The notes beneath the pieces are model-generated. The model saw only the letters and a list, made by a program, of their open reading frames with translations. It had not been told where the DNA came from and searched no databases. 64,000 nt of DNA, from contig FMTU01000003.1 of assembly GCA_900100475.1 (NCBI GenBank), positions 186,001 to 250,000 of the forward strand. Direction: 5' to 3'. Both the position numbers and the translations under genes were made by a program. The stretch is from Sphingobium faniae. GTDB taxonomy: Bacteria > Pseudomonadota > Alphaproteobacteria > Sphingomonadales > Sphingomonadaceae. Below, piece after piece: positions 34,109-43,956 of this stretch (positions are counted from its first letter, which is position 1; every line of letters starts with the position of its first letter).

Positions 34109-36502
34109 TCATTTCGGGTCGGCGCTGATCCTCAACCCCGCGAACCGCGCGGCGAAGGCATAGCTGTCGGCATATTCGTCGATCAGCTTGTCGACCGGCT
34201 TGCCCATGCCGTGGCCAGCCCGGCTTTCGACGCGCAGCAGGCGGGGCCTGACGCCCAGATCGGCGGCTTGCAACGCGGCAGCATATTTGAAGCTGTGCGC
34301 GGGCACGACGCGGTCGTCCGTGTCCGCCGTCGTCACCAATATGGCCGGATAATCCTTACCGGACCGGATGTTATGATAGGGCGAATAGCCGTAGAGCAGG
34401 TGGAAATCCGCCTCGTTTGCCGGCGATCCATAATCGTCCACCCAATAGCGGCCCGCCGTGAAGCGGTCGAAGCGGAGCATGTCCATCACGCCCACGGCGG
34501 GCAGCGCGGCTTCGAACAGATCGGGCCGCTGGTTCACCACCGCGCCGACCAGAAGACCGCCATTGGAGCGCCCTTCGATCGCGAGGCCGTCCCGTGGCGT
34601 GAAGCCGTTCGCTTTCAGATATTCGGCCGCGGCGATGAAATCGTCGAAGGCGTTCTGTTTGTTGGCGAGGCGGCCCGCATCGTGCCACGCCTTGCCATAT
34701 TCGCCCCCGCCCCGCAGCGCGGCGATGGCATAGGCCCCGCCCTGCTCCAGCCACGCCATGCGCGTCGCGGAATAGCCCGGCGTCAACGTGATGTTGAAGC
34801 CGCCATAGCCGTAGAGGATGGTCGGCGCGGCGATGGCCCGGTCGGCCAGCGCCTTTTTGCGAATGATGGTGAGGGGGATCAGCGTGCCATCCCGGGAAGG
34901 GTAGCTGCGTTGTTCGACGCCATAATCGTCGGGATCGAAGGGGAGGTCGGGCAGCGCGAAGGGCTGGGTCTGGAGCGTGGCCGTGTCGAAGCGGTAGATA
35001 CCGGCCGGACGGGTGAAGCCGGAGAAGCTGAAGAAGGTCTCCGGGTCGCCGTCCCGCCCGGAAAAGCCCGCTGCCGTGCCCATGCCGGGGAGCGGCACGT
35101 CGCCGACGCGGCGGCCGTCCAGCTCCACCATCTCCGCCGCGCTCTGTCCGTCATGAAGATAGGCGAGGATCAGGCGGTTGCCGACCAGCGTCCCGCCCGC
35201 CAGCGTATCGCTCCTTTCGGCGATGACTTCGCGGGGGCCGCTGCGGGGTCGGCGGGCGTCAAGGGTCACGATGCGGAAATGCCGCGCGCGGTTGTCGGTG
35301 AGGAAGTAGAGCAGCGGTCCCCGGCTGCCGATCAGCCGCCAGTCATTGCTCATCCCCCGGATCATCGGGCGCAGCTTCGGCGGGCCGCCGTCGAGCGCGG
35401 CCACATGCAGTTCGCGGCGGGAATCCATGCCCTGAAAGGAACTGACGATCAGCCATTGGCCGTCGCTCGTCACCTGCGCGTGATGGCTGAGCGTCGGGCG
35501 GGCGGGCGTGGAGAAAACGATCTGGTCCTGCGCGGGATCGGTGCCGAGGCGGTGATAGCGGACCTGCTGATTTTCGTTGGACGAACGATAGGCCTGGCCA
35601 TCCTTTGGCGCGGCGAAGCAGGAGTAGAAGAAGCCTTCGCCCCGCCCATCCCATGCCAGTTGGGAGAATTTGACCCAGGGGACGCTGTCGGGGAGCGGCT
35701 TTCCGGTGGCGACATCGAGGATCTTGAGTGTGCGCCAGTCGCTGCCCGCCTCCTGCACGGCGTAGAGCAGCCAGCGGCCGTCGGGCGAAGGCTGCCATTC
35801 GGCAAGCGCGCTGGCGCCGTCCTTCGCCCAGTCATTGGGGTCGAGAAGGAGGCGTTCCCTGCCGGTCAGCCCTTCGCGGACATAGAGCGGCGTCTGGTTC
35901 TGGAGGCCCTTGTTATAGCCGTAGAAATACAGGCCACCCGCCTTGCGCGGGACCGTGTAGCGGCCATGGGCGAAGAGCGCCGCCATACGCTCGCGCAGGA
36001 TGTCGCGGGCCGGAAGCGCGTCGAGATAGCGGCGGGCAAGCGCATTTTCACGAGCGACCCAGTCGCGGACGGCGGGGTCGGCGCGCAGGTCATTCTCCAG
36101 CCAGCGATAGGGGTCGGCGACCTTCACGCCGAAATGATCCTCCACCAGAGGCTGCCGCGCGGCGGCGGGATAAGTCAGGCCCCGCGCGCCGGCGTCGAAG
36201 GTCGCGGGGCCGGGATCGGCGCGCAGGGGAATGGCGGCGAGGAGGAGGAACGAGAGGACAGTGAAAAGGAAAGCTGCCCCCGTGACACGAAGGGCGGCGC
36301 AAGCCAGTGCGGGAGGCGGGAACGGGCGGCGCGGCTGTCCGGTCGCGAACCCCTCGTCTCGCTGGAGCGCGTCCACAAAAGCGCGGCTGATAGCAAACGG
36401 GACCGCCGCCGCGCCCTGACGGTGCGGCGGAACATGCTTGGCGGCGTGGAAGGGAAACATCCTCTCGACTCGGATCACATAAGGAACAGGCCGCGGCTTC
36501 AT
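34109..36502 (-). CDS. Prolyl oligopeptidase family serine peptidase (S9A)
   Basis: Up to 797 residues. The propeller domain has DPYRWLENDLRADPAVRDWV and YFYGYNKGLQNQTPLYVREG. The alpha/beta-hydrolase domain has YGYGGFNITLTPGY, GGGEYGKAWHDAG, the nucleophile motif EGRSNGGLLVGAV (Ser), DDRVVPAHSFK (Asp) and a late AGHG (His). It would cleave proline-containing peptides in the periplasm. A hydrophobic signal (FLFTVLSFLLLAAIPLRA) sits unusually far in, near residues 78-95. The ATG at 36502 also lies within a hairpin, so the real start is probably downstream, for example ATG 36460, and remains uncertain. Confidence 0.82.
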   Translation of the reverse strand: MKPRPVPYVIRVERMFPFHAAKHVPPHRQGAAAVPFAISRAFVDALQRDEGFATGQPRRPFPPPALACAALRVTGAAFLFTVLSFLLLAAIPLRADPGPATFDAGARGLTYPAAARQPLVEDHFGVKVADPYRWLENDLRADPAVRDWVARENALARRYLDALPARDILRERMAALFAHGRYTVPRKAGGLYFYGYNKGLQNQTPLYVREGLTGRERLLLDPNDWAKDGASALAEWQPSPDGRWLLYAVQEAGSDWRTLKILDVATGKPLPDSVPWVKFSQLAWDGRGEGFFYSCFAAPKDGQAYRSSNENQQVRYHRLGTDPAQDQIVFSTPARPTLSHHAQVTSDGQWLIVSSFQGMDSRRELHVAALDGGPPKLRPMIRGMSNDWRLIGSRGPLLYFLTDNRARHFRIVTLDARRPRSGPREVIAERSDTLAGGTLVGNRLILAYLHDGQSAAEMVELDGRRVGDVPLPGMGTAAGFSGRDGDPETFFSFSGFTRPAGIYRFDTATLQTQPFALPDLPFDPDDYGVEQRSYPSRDGTLIPLTIIRKKALADRAIAAPTILYGYGGFNITLTPGYSATRMAWLEQGGAYAIAALRGGGEYGKAWHDAGRLANKQNAFDDFIAAAEYLKANGFTPRDGLAIEGRSNGGLLVGAVVNQRPDLFEAALPAVGVMDMLRFDRFTAGRYWVDDYGSPANEADFHLLYGYSPYHNIRSGKDYPAILVTTADTDDRVVPAHSFKYAAALQAADLGVRPRLLRVESRAGHGMGKPVDKLIDEYADSYAFAARFAGLRISADPK

Positions 36503-36517
36503 CGCGAAGCCACGGCC
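36489..36517 (-). terminator. Hairpin downstream of the rpsM-rplQ operon
   Basis: GGCCGCGGCTTC (36489-36500), loop ATCGC, and GAAGCCACGGCC (36506-36517) form a 12-bp stem with one mismatch. It lies 43 bases downstream of the rplQ stop on the minus strand. A short U-containing stretch (TGTTCCTT) follows on that strand. It probably terminates the ribosomal-protein/rpoA operon before the peptidase gene. A second small stem (GCCGCT-GGAA-AGCGGC, 36538-36553) lies between it and rplQ. Confidence 0.55.
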
Positions 36518-36559
36518 CGTCCGTAACGCTATCTCATGCCGCTGGAAAGCGGCGCGATA

Positions 36560-36985
36560 TTATGCGGCTTCCAGCTCGTCCGCGTCGACATCCTGGACCG
36601 GACCGGAGTCCTTGCCCTTGGCGTCGACGTCGCGGTCGACCAGTTCGATGATCGCCATCGGCGCGGCGTCCGAAGCGCGGAAACCGGCCTTGATGACGCG
36701 GGTGTAGCCGCCATTGCGTCCCTTGTACCGCTCGGCCAGAACCTCGAACAGCTTGGTGAGCTGCGCATCGTCCTGCAGGCGGGCATGGGCCAGACGGCGA
36801 TTCGACAGACCACCCTTCTTGGCGAGGGTGATCAGCTTTTCAACGTAGGGACGCAGTTCCTTCGCCTTGGGCGTGGTCGTCAGGATCTGCTCATGCTTGA
36901 TGAGCGAAGCGGCGAGGTTGCGCAGCAGCGCGGTGCGATGCCCGGAGCTGCGCTGCAATTTGCGATGACCAACCTTGTGACGCAT
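36560..36985 (-). CDS. rplQ: 50S ribosomal protein L17
   Basis: 141 residues. The N-terminal [20 protein letters not shown] and [20 protein letters not shown] are the L17 signature. A C-terminal acidic extension (about 118-141, ending ADELEAA) is typical of alphaproteobacterial L17. It binds 23S rRNA near the exit tunnel. It is the last gene of the rpsM-rpsK-rpoA-rplQ operon, 137 bases after rpoA. Confidence 0.97.
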   Translation of the reverse strand: MRHKVGHRKLQRSSGHRTALLRNLAASLIKHEQILTTTPKAKELRPYVEKLITLAKKGGLSNRRLAHARLQDDAQLTKLFEVLAERYKGRNGGYTRVIKAGFRASDAAPMAIIELVDRDVDAKGKDSGPVQDVDADELEAA

Positions 36986-37122
36986 GTCTTCTTCCTTCGT
37001 TCGTTAAGGGGCCGTTTCAGGTACCCCAGACCAGGCACTGTTCAAGGTCGTGCCCATTCACCTTGCTCCGTTCGTTTCAAGCGAAGTCGAAAAACGCTTC
37101 GCCCGATCCGAACGGCAAAGGA

Positions 37123-38184
37123 TCAGCCCAGCAGCTCCTGTTCGAGCTTCTTGGCCATTTCCTCGATATTTTCCGGCGGCCAGCCGGGAATGTCCATACC
37201 CAGACGCAGACCCATGGACGACAGCACTTCCTTGATTTCGTTCAGCGACTTGCGGCCGAAATTGGGGGTGCGCAGCATCTCGGCCTCGGTCTTCTGGACC
37301 AGATCGCCGATATAGATGATGTTGTCGTTCTTGAGGCAGTTGGCCGAACGGACCGACAATTCCAGTTCGTCCACCTTCTTGAGCAGATAGCGATTGATCT
37401 GGTTCGCGTCACTTTCGCCCTCGCCCGAAGCGGCGGCAGCCGAACCGGCAGCCGGAGCGGCGGTGGGCAGCGCATCTTCGAAATGGACGAAGAGCTGGAA
37501 CTGATCCTGAAGGATACGGGCGGCATAAGCCACCGCGTCTTCGGGCGTGACGGTGCCGTCGGTTTCGACGGTCAGCGACAGCTTGTCATAGTCCAGTTCC
37601 TGCCCGACGCGGGTGTTGTCGACCTTGTAGGCGACCTGACGGACGGGCGAATAGAGCGCGTCGATCGGGATCAGGCCGATGGGCGCGTCAGCCGGACGGT
37701 TGGCGACGGCGGGGACATAGCCCTTGCCGACGTCCGCGGTCAGTTCCATGTTGAGCGTCGCGCCCTGATCGAGATGGCAGATGATCAGATCGGGATTCAT
37801 CACTTCGATGTCGCCGACGACCGCGATGTCGCCCGCCTTCACTTCGCCGGGGCCGGTGGCGGAAAGCTGGAGCCGCTTGGGACCGTCGCCTTCCATCTTC
37901 AGCGCGATCTGCTTCACGTTCAGGACGATGTCCGTCACGTCTTCACGCACGCCCGCGAGCGAGGAGAATTCATGCAGGACATTTTCGATCTTGATCGAAG
38001 TGACCGCCGCGCCCTGGAGCGAGGAAAGAAGAACCCGCCGCAGCGCGTTGCCGAGCGTCAGGCCGAAACCGCGCTCAAGCGGCTCGGCGATAAAGATCGC
38101 CTTGCGCTTGCCGTCGCCGGAAGCCTTGATCTCCAGCATGTTGGGCTTCTTCAATTCCTGCCAGTTCTTCATGTTGACAGTCAT
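37123..38184 (-). CDS. rpoA: RNA polymerase alpha subunit
   Basis: 353 residues. The N-terminal dimerisation domain has [20 protein letters not shown] and [21 protein letters not shown] flexible Ala-rich linker (about 240-262) leads to the C-terminal domain with [20 protein letters not shown] and [20 protein letters not shown], which contacts UP elements and activators. Length is normal for alphaproteobacteria. It lies between rpsK and rplQ in the conserved alpha operon. Confidence 0.98.
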   Translation of the reverse strand: MTVNMKNWQELKKPNMLEIKASGDGKRKAIFIAEPLERGFGLTLGNALRRVLLSSLQGAAVTSIKIENVLHEFSSLAGVREDVTDIVLNVKQIALKMEGDGPKRLQLSATGPGEVKAGDIAVVGDIEVMNPDLIICHLDQGATLNMELTADVGKGYVPAVANRPADAPIGLIPIDALYSPVRQVAYKVDNTRVGQELDYDKLSLTVETDGTVTPEDAVAYAARILQDQFQLFVHFEDALPTAAPAAGSAAAASGEGESDANQINRYLLKKVDELELSVRSANCLKNDNIIYIGDLVQKTEAEMLRTPNFGRKSLNEIKEVLSSMGLRLGMDIPGWPPENIEEMAKKLEQELLG

Positions 38185-38304
38185 GTAATTCCCCTGGGGA
38201 TGGGGCCGAAACGCTCAATCCTGGACCCAACAGGACGTTCCGGCCGATGCAAATGGGCAAACGGGCGGCGCGTCCGCCGCCCGCCGACAAACCGTCGCGC
38301 GCTG

Positions 38305-38694
38305 TTAGACGCGGCGGCGCTTGGACGGACGGACGCCGTTGTGCGGGATCGGCGTGACGTCACGGATGGAGGTGATGTGGAAGCCGACGGCCTGCAACGC
38401 GCGCAGAGCCGATTCGCGGCCCGAACCGGGGCCCTTGACTTCGACTTCAAGCGTGCGGACGCCGTGTTCGGCGGCCTTGCGACCGGCATCTTCTGCGCAG
38501 ACCTGTGCGGCGTAAGGGGTCGACTTGCGGCTGCCTTTGAAGCCCATCATGCCCGCCGAGGACCAGCTGATCGCATTGCCCTGCGCGTCGGTGATGGTGA
38601 TCATGGTGTTGTTGAAGCTGGCGTTGACGTGCGCCACGCCCGCCGAGATGTTCTTGCGCTCACGCCGTTTGATGCGCTGGGGTTCGCGTGCCAT
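38305..38694 (-). CDS. rpsK: 30S ribosomal protein S11
   Basis: 129 residues. [40 protein letters not shown] and the C-terminal [16 protein letters not shown] are S11 signatures. It helps form the 30S platform at the mRNA exit. The gene is 71 bases after rpsM and 120 bases before rpoA, in the normal order. Confidence 0.98.
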   Translation of the reverse strand: MAREPQRIKRRERKNISAGVAHVNASFNNTMITITDAQGNAISWSSAGMMGFKGSRKSTPYAAQVCAEDAGRKAAEHGVRTLEVEVKGPGSGRESALRALQAVGFHITSIRDVTPIPHNGVRPSKRRRV

Positions 38695-38765
38695 TTTTGC
38701 TCTATCCTACTGAAATCGTTTAACAGAGAAGCATCGGAGGGTCTGCGAGGCAGACCCGTCAACGA

Positions 38766-39134
38766 TTACTTCTTCTTGCCGGCAATCGGCTTCGCCTTGC
38801 CCTTGCGGGTGCGCGCATTGGTGTGCGTGCGCTGGCCGCGAACCGGCAGGCCCTTGCGATGACGCAGGCCGCGATAGCAGGCCAGGTCCATCAGGCGCTT
38901 GATGTTCATCGCGGTGTCGCGGCGCAGGTCGCCTTCCACCGTGTGATCGGCGTCGATGGTTTCGCGGATCTGGAGGACTTCGGCGTCCGACAGGTCCTGA
39001 ACGCGGCGGCTGTGGTCGATGCCCAGCTTGTCGGCGATGTCGACGGCGGTCTTGCGGCCGATGCCGTGGATGTAGGTGAGCGCGATGATCACGCGCTTGT
39101 TGGTCGGGATGTTGACACCCGCAATACGTGCCAT
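38766..39134 (-). CDS. rpsM: 30S ribosomal protein S13
   Basis: 122 residues beginning [20 protein letters not shown], with [16 protein letters not shown] and [20 protein letters not shown] at the C-terminus, the S13 signature. It contacts the P-site tRNA and the 50S subunit. ATG 39134 is chosen; a further-upstream in-frame start gives a non-homologous extension. First of the four genes of this operon segment; the gene normally upstream (secY/adk region) is not here. Confidence 0.97.
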   Translation of the reverse strand: MARIAGVNIPTNKRVIIALTYIHGIGRKTAVDIADKLGIDHSRRVQDLSDAEVLQIRETIDADHTVEGDLRRDTAMNIKRLMDLACYRGLRHRKGLPVRGQRTHTNARTRKGKAKPIAGKKK

Positions 39135-39418
39135 GGTAATCTGTCTCCTGCTCCACGGGGCGGTGGCGCCGCCCCATCTCAAAGCGTCCGGGCCGGGAAC
39201 TCCCCTGGCCGGGGAGCGATGGCCATGTTACACCCCGAGACGCAAAAAAGACGGCCAGTGCTTCTGCACTGCCGCTCACCAGCGTGTCGGGGTCCGCGCG
39301 CTCTAGCGAGTCGGGCCGGAGCTGTCAATATCGAGCCGTCGCGACGGCCACTATGTTCAGCCTTGCGACAGCCTGCCGCTGATAGGGAACGGCGCATTGC
39401 AGCAGAAGGTCCAAGGGC

Positions 39419-40063
39419 ATGAAGACGAGTCGGTGGGTGATGGGATCGCTGGCCGGTCTGGCGCTGGTCGGAGCAAGCATGTCCCCGGCCGAGGCGCGGC
39501 CGCGCTATGGTCAGGGAGGATGGGGTCAGGGAGGATGGGGCCATGGCGGCGGGCACGGCGACCGCTGGCGTCATCGGCATGACAACGGCTTTGGCGTGGG
39601 AGACGCGATCGGCGTGGCGGCGTTGATCGGCGCGGTGGCGGTCGTGGCCTCCTCCATGTCCAAAGACAGGAAGGCGGCGAAGGCTTCCGGCCCTGGTGAC
39701 GGACGAACTTATGATGATGGCGATTATGACGCGCCGCCACCCGCCAACGGCACGGATTATGGCGCGGACCGGCAGAGCGGGGATTCTTCCGACATCGCCG
39801 ACGCGAACCGGCAGGATGATGCGCAGATGACCGACGCCTGCGCTCTTGCCGCGCGGGACGAGGCGCAGGCGCAGGGCGGCTATGCCGAGGTGCGGCATAT
39901 GGACGCGCCGCGTACCACGCGCGACGGCTATAATATCGACGGCGATGTCGAAACACGCGCAAGCTGGAGCACGAGCGGCGGCGCCACTCGTCGCTTCACC
40001 TGCGCGATGCGCGACGGGCGCGTGGCGGAGGTCTATCTGAGCCGCGAAGTGGCGGCACGCTAA
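39419..40063 (+). CDS. Exported RcnB/glycine-rich-type protein of unknown function
   Basis: 214 residues. A clear signal peptide (MGSLAGLALVGASMSPAEA, cleavage near residue 26) precedes a short Gly/Trp repeat (GQGGWGQGGWGHGGGHGD). A hydrophobic stretch (about 62-80, AIGVAALIGAVAVVASSM) and a charged region follow. The C-terminal domain has ACALAARDEAQAQGGYAEVR and RRFTCAMRDGRVAEVYLS, with two cysteines that may pair. No named family is certain. It lies between the rpsM operon (divergent) and a DUF1275 gene. Confidence 0.6.
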   Translation: MKTSRWVMGSLAGLALVGASMSPAEARPRYGQGGWGQGGWGHGGGHGDRWRHRHDNGFGVGDAIGVAALIGAVAVVASSMSKDRKAAKASGPGDGRTYDDGDYDAPPPANGTDYGADRQSGDSSDIADANRQDDAQMTDACALAARDEAQAQGGYAEVRHMDAPRTTRDGYNIDGDVETRASWSTSGGATRRFTCAMRDGRVAEVYLSREVAAR

Positions 40064-40107
40064 GCGGCCCATTCCCTTTCAACGCGCGCATGGCTTAAGA
40101 AGCGGTC

Positions 40108-40767
40108 ATGCGACGCTATGATTTTCCCCGGCATCTGTTGGCGATGGGCCTTGCGGCGCTGGCGGGATTCATCGACGCGCTGGGATTCCTGAAACTGGGT
40201 GGACTGTTCATATCCTTCATGAGCGGCAATTCGACGCGGCTGGCGGTCGGCCTTGCCAGCGGAACCAGCGTGGCGATGACGGCCGCGGGACTGATCGGGG
40301 CTTTTGTCGGCGGCGTCATGATGGGCGCGATGCTGGCGCAGGCGGCGGGACGATGGCGCAAGCAGGCCGTGCTGGGACTGGTCACGCTGTTGCTGGGAAT
40401 CGGCGGGATGCTGACGGCGGTGGACCATGCGGGCGGTGGCCTGACGCTGTTGATGGCGGGCGCGATGGGCGTGGTGAACAATGTGTTCCAGCGCGACGGC
40501 GAAGTGAGCGTCGGCGTCACCTATATGACCGGCACATTGGTGAAGCTGGGTCAGGCGCTGGCGGCGGCGCTGGGCGGCGGCGCGCGTCTGGGCTGGATGC
40601 CCTATCTGCTGCTGTGGCTGGGGCTGGTGTCAGGCGCGGTCGCGGGGGCCGCGCTGTTCCCGGTCATGGACCTCGCCGCGCTGTGGATCGCCTGCGCCTT
40701 TTCCGCGCTGCTGCTGGGGTGGAGCTTTCGCATGGGGCCGGTGCCTGCCGCTTCACGCTTGGCTTGA
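40108..40767 (+). CDS. DUF1275 (YoaK) family membrane protein
   Basis: 219 residues, six predicted hydrophobic segments. The family signature is LAALAGFIDALGFLKLGGLF / ISFMSGNSTRLAVGLASGTS near the N-terminus, with GVVNNVFQRDGEVSVGVTYM and TGTLVKLGQAL further on. The transported compound, if any, is unknown. It is followed 29 bases later by an MFS exporter gene, so the two may be one transcript. Confidence 0.88.
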   Translation: MRRYDFPRHLLAMGLAALAGFIDALGFLKLGGLFISFMSGNSTRLAVGLASGTSVAMTAAGLIGAFVGGVMMGAMLAQAAGRWRKQAVLGLVTLLLGIGGMLTAVDHAGGGLTLLMAGAMGVVNNVFQRDGEVSVGVTYMTGTLVKLGQALAAALGGGARLGWMPYLLLWLGLVSGAVAGAALFPVMDLAALWIACAFSALLLGWSFRMGPVPAASRLA

Positions 40768-40796
40768 GGGCCTGTTCGACTTAGGAGCCGTCGGGC

Positions 40797-42050
40797 ATGT
40801 CCGTTGTTCCTGCCCCTCGTCATAAAGCCGCCATCGCCTTCATATTGCTGACGGCGCTGCTCGACGTGATGTCGATGGGGATCGTCATCCCGGTGCTGCC
40901 GCAACTGATCGAGACGCTGACCGGATCGACCAGCGAGGCGAGCCTGTGGAACGGCGTGTTCGTGGCGCTATGGGCAGCGATGCAATTTCTCTGCTCGCCG
41001 GTGATCGGGTCGCTCTCCGACCGTTTCGGGCGGCGGCCGGTGATCCTGATTTCCGTCGCCGGGCTGGCGATCGACTATGTGCTGATGGCGTTGGCGCCGG
41101 ACCTGTGGTGGCTGGCGCTGGGGCGGATATTGGCGGGCGTGACATCCTCCAGTTTCACCTCCACCTTCGCCTATATGGCGGACATCACGCCGCCGCAGGA
41201 ACGCGCGCGGGGCTATGGCCTGATCGGCGCGGCGTTCAGCGCGGGCTTCGTCGCCGGACCGCTGATCGGCGGGGTGCTGGGCGAGGTGTCGCTGCGCGCG
41301 CCCTTCTGGGCGGCGGCGGCGCTGTCGGCCATGGCGTTCTTCTACGGCCTGTTCGTGCTGCCGGAATCGCTGCCCGCAGAAAAGCGCATGGCTTTTTCGT
41401 GGAAGCGGGCCAACCCGTTCGGCGCGCTCAAACTGTTGCGGTCGCACCCGGAACTGTCGAGCCTCGCCATCGTCAACTTCCTGCTTTATTTCGCGCATCA
41501 CCTCTTTTCGGCGGTGTTCGTGCTCTATGCGGGCGACCGCTATGGCTGGAGTGCGTGGCAGGTCGGGACGCTGCTCGCGCTGGTCGGGCTGCTCGACATG
41601 GGCGTCCAGGGGATGCTGGTCGGGCCGGTGGTGAAGAAGCTGGGCGACCGGACGACCATGGTGATCGGCCTTTCTTTCGGCGCTGTCGGCATATTGGCGA
41701 TGGGGCTGGCCAATAATGGCTGGCTGTTCATCGCCGCGATGTTCCCCAATGCGCTGTGGGGTCTGGCCATGCCGACCATCCAGTCGCTGATGACGCGGCG
41801 CGTGTCGGAAACCGAACAGGGACAGCTTCAGGGCGCGAACAACAGTGTCGGGGCGATTGCAGGCATCGCATCGCCGCTGTTCTTCGGCTGGGTCTATTCG
41901 GTGTCGATCGGGCCACAGCCTGTTTTGCCCTTCATCGGCAGCGCCTTTGTCATCGGGGCGGCGGTACTGGGCGGCGCGGCGGTGATGGGGTGGCTGGCGG
42001 GACGCAACGCCGATGCGCCTTTGCTGGACAAGGGCGGCATAGCGCACTAA
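40797..42050 (+). CDS. MFS transporter of the TetA-like drug:H+ antiporter group (TCR/Tet)
   Basis: 417 residues with 12 hydrophobic segments. MFS motif A is GSLSDRFGRRPVIL (about 77-90). AYMADITPPQERARGYGLIG and the motif-C-like GAAFSAGFVAGPLIGGVLG match the TetA(A/G)-like subfamily. A long cytoplasmic loop follows TM6. Many chromosomal members of this group do not give tetracycline resistance, so the substrate is open. The gene lies outside and upstream of the guaA island, with host-like base composition, so it is not island cargo. Confidence 0.85.
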   Translation: MSVVPAPRHKAAIAFILLTALLDVMSMGIVIPVLPQLIETLTGSTSEASLWNGVFVALWAAMQFLCSPVIGSLSDRFGRRPVILISVAGLAIDYVLMALAPDLWWLALGRILAGVTSSSFTSTFAYMADITPPQERARGYGLIGAAFSAGFVAGPLIGGVLGEVSLRAPFWAAAALSAMAFFYGLFVLPESLPAEKRMAFSWKRANPFGALKLLRSHPELSSLAIVNFLLYFAHHLFSAVFVLYAGDRYGWSAWQVGTLLALVGLLDMGVQGMLVGPVVKKLGDRTTMVIGLSFGAVGILAMGLANNGWLFIAAMFPNALWGLAMPTIQSLMTRRVSETEQGQLQGANNSVGAIAGIASPLFFGWVYSVSIGPQPVLPFIGSAFVIGAAVLGGAAVMGWLAGRNADAPLLDKGGIAH

Positions 42051-42092
42051 CCGCGCGGCATCCCATTTCTTCGGTCAAGCAAAGGCGATTCG

Positions 42093-43652
42093 ATGACGCT
42101 GCCCCTTCAGGATTCCATCCTCATCGTGGACTTCGGCAGCCAGGTGACGCAGCTCATCGCGCGGCGGGTGCGCGAGGCGGGCGTCTATTCGGAGATCGCG
42201 CCCTTCAACAGCGCCGCGCAAGCGTTCGAACGGCTGAAGCCCAAGGGCATCATCCTGTCGGGCGGGCCATCTTCGGTGATGTGGGAGGACAGCCCGCGCG
42301 CGCCGCAGCATTTCTTTGACGCGGGCGTGCCCGTGCTCGGCATCTGCTATGGCCAGCAGACGATGATGCACCAGTTGGGCGGCACCGTCGAAGGCGGCGA
42401 GAGCGGCGAGTTCGGCCGCGCCTTTATCGAGGTGAAGAAGGGCTGCGCGCTGTTCGACGGCCTGTGGACGCAAGGCGAGCGGCATCAGGTGTGGATGAGC
42501 CATGGCGACAAGGTGACGCAGCTTGCGCCGGGATTCGAGGTCGTGGCGGTCAGCGAAGGCGCGCCCTACGCCATCACGGCGAATGAGGAAAAGCGTTTCT
42601 ACGCCACCCAATTCCACCCTGAAGTCGTGCATACGCCCGATGGCGCGAAGCTGCTCGCCAATTTCGTGCGCCATGTCTGCGGCCTTGCGGGCGACTGGAC
42701 CATGGCGGAGTTCCGCGCGACCAAGATCGCGGAAATCCGCGCGCAGGTCGGTGAAGGCCGGGTGATCTGCGGGCTTTCGGGCGGCGTCGACAGCGCGGTC
42801 GCAGCGGTGCTGATCCATGAGGCGATCGGCGACCGGTTGACCTGCGTGTTCGTCGACCATGGCCTGATGCGGCTGGGCGAGGCGGAACAGGTCGTCAGCC
42901 TGTTCCGCGAGCATTATGGCATCAAGCTGGTGCATGTGAATGTGGAAGCGCGGTTCCTCGGCGGCCTGGCGGGCCTGACCGACCCCGAAAAGAAACGCAA
43001 GTTCATCGGCGGCGAGTTCATCGCGGTGTTCGAGGAAGAGGCGAAGGCCATCGGCGGGGCGGAATTCCTGGCGCAAGGGACGCTCTATCCCGACGTGATC
43101 GAAAGCGTCAGCTTCACCGGCGGGCCAAGCGTCACGATCAAGAGCCACCATAATGTCGGCGGCCTGCCCGAACGCATGAACATGAAGTTGGTCGAACCCC
43201 TGCGCGAACTGTTCAAGGACGAGGTGCGCGTGCTGGGCCGGGAACTGGGCCTGCCGGAGATTTTCGTCGGCCGCCACCCCTTCCCCGGTCCCGGCCTCGC
43301 CATCCGCATTCCGGGCGAGGTAACCAAGGAACGCTGCGACATATTGCGCAAGGCGGACGCGATCTATCTGGAGGAAATCCGTAATGCGGGTCTCTATGAC
43401 GCGATCTGGCAGGCTTTCGCGGTGCTGCTCCCGGTGCGGACGGTGGGCGTGATGGGCGACCATCGCACCTATGACAGCGTCTGCGCGCTGCGCGCCGTGA
43501 CATCGACCGATGGCATGACGGCGGACATCTATCCCTTCGATGCCGCGTTCCTGAGCCGCGTGGCAACGCGCATCATCAACGAGGTGAAGGGCATCAATCG
43601 GGTCGTCTACGACTATACCAGCAAGCCACCCGGCACCATAGAGTGGGAATGA
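42093..43652 (+). CDS. guaA: GMP synthase (glutamine-hydrolysing)
   Basis: 519 residues, complete. The glutamine amidotransferase domain has the nucleophile in [16 protein letters not shown] (Cys about 85) and QFHPEVVHT. The ATP-pyrophosphatase domain has [20 protein letters not shown] (about 226-245). The C-terminal dimerisation domain ends KPPGTIEWE. It converts XMP to GMP. The last codons (GAG TGG GAA TGA) form the left attachment site of the island; integration preserves the reading frame and stop. A terminator inside the island lies 47 bases after the stop. Confidence 0.98.
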   Translation: MTLPLQDSILIVDFGSQVTQLIARRVREAGVYSEIAPFNSAAQAFERLKPKGIILSGGPSSVMWEDSPRAPQHFFDAGVPVLGICYGQQTMMHQLGGTVEGGESGEFGRAFIEVKKGCALFDGLWTQGERHQVWMSHGDKVTQLAPGFEVVAVSEGAPYAITANEEKRFYATQFHPEVVHTPDGAKLLANFVRHVCGLAGDWTMAEFRATKIAEIRAQVGEGRVICGLSGGVDSAVAAVLIHEAIGDRLTCVFVDHGLMRLGEAEQVVSLFREHYGIKLVHVNVEARFLGGLAGLTDPEKKRKFIGGEFIAVFEEEAKAIGGAEFLAQGTLYPDVIESVSFTGGPSVTIKSHHNVGGLPERMNMKLVEPLRELFKDEVRVLGRELGLPEIFVGRHPFPGPGLAIRIPGEVTKERCDILRKADAIYLEEIRNAGLYDAIWQAFAVLLPVRTVGVMGDHRTYDSVCALRAVTSTDGMTADIYPFDAAFLSRVATRIINEVKGINRVVYDYTSKPPGTIEWE

Positions 43653-43653
43653 T
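43642..43653 (+). other. attL core (end of guaA)
   Basis: AGTGGGAATGAT spans the last codons and stop of guaA. It matches the right boundary AGTGGGAGTGAT (59101) with one difference: the host glutamate codon is GAA here and GAG at the right. Strand exchange therefore probably occurs within the shared AGTGGGA, upstream of the differing base. The integrase gene reads away from it about 300 bases downstream. Confidence 0.85.
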
Positions 43654-43956
43654 TCCGCGTCTGGCACAGCCAGGCACCTGATGGCATGAAATGCCGCTAA
43701 GCCCGCGTAATTGCGGGCTTTTTTTTGTTTGTGTTTGGCACGATCTGGCAACGGGAGGAAGCGCCAAGCACCGTTTGAGCATGGCATTAAAGCTGGTATT
43801 ATGGTTTGGCGATGCCATGATTGATGCCGATACCATGCTGCGTTCTTTTGTGTGTTCATGGTATTAATATTCTATAAGTTACTGTTTCGTAAGAAAAAAT
43901 ACGATAAATTCGAGATTTTTTCAGCATGGTATCGGAGACGAAGAAGGACAAGGTAC
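43654..43956 (+). promoter_or_regulatory. Island left end: integrase arm-site-like repeats and integrase leader
   Basis: Non-coding stretch between attL and int. After the terminator at 43699-43726 it contains copies of CATGGTAT in both orientations: GATACCATG at 43829-43837, CATGGTATT at 43857-43865, and CATGGTATC at 43925-43933. The same CATGGTATT occurs twice at the right end of the island (59020-59028 and 59032-59040) and at 55728, so these are good candidates for integrase arm-type binding sites. The int promoter must also lie here, in the AT-rich stretch at 43855-43925. Confidence 0.6.
43699..43726 (+). terminator. Rho-independent terminator after guaA, inside the island
   Basis: AAGCCCGC (43699-43706), loop GTAATT, GCGGGCTT (43713-43720), then an uninterrupted run of T to 43726: a textbook intrinsic terminator. 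It lies within the island just inside attL, so after integration it replaces the terminator the host guaA had. Confidence 0.88.

Noticed and set aside
34058..36526. 822-codon open frame antisense to the prolyl oligopeptidase gene
   Set aside because: It is a shadow of the peptidase reading frame; the opposite strand has all catalytic motifs.
39135..39418. Possible tRNA or small RNA gene between rpsM and the exported protein gene
   Set aside because: No cloverleaf with a T-loop GTTCGAATC-like sequence was found; the GC-rich stems near 39200-39330 are short and irregular.
40797..42050. MFS gene as an acquired tetracycline-resistance gene of the island
   Set aside because: It lies outside attL, upstream of guaA, with host-like composition and host-style neighbours, and the TetA-like group has many non-tetracycline members.
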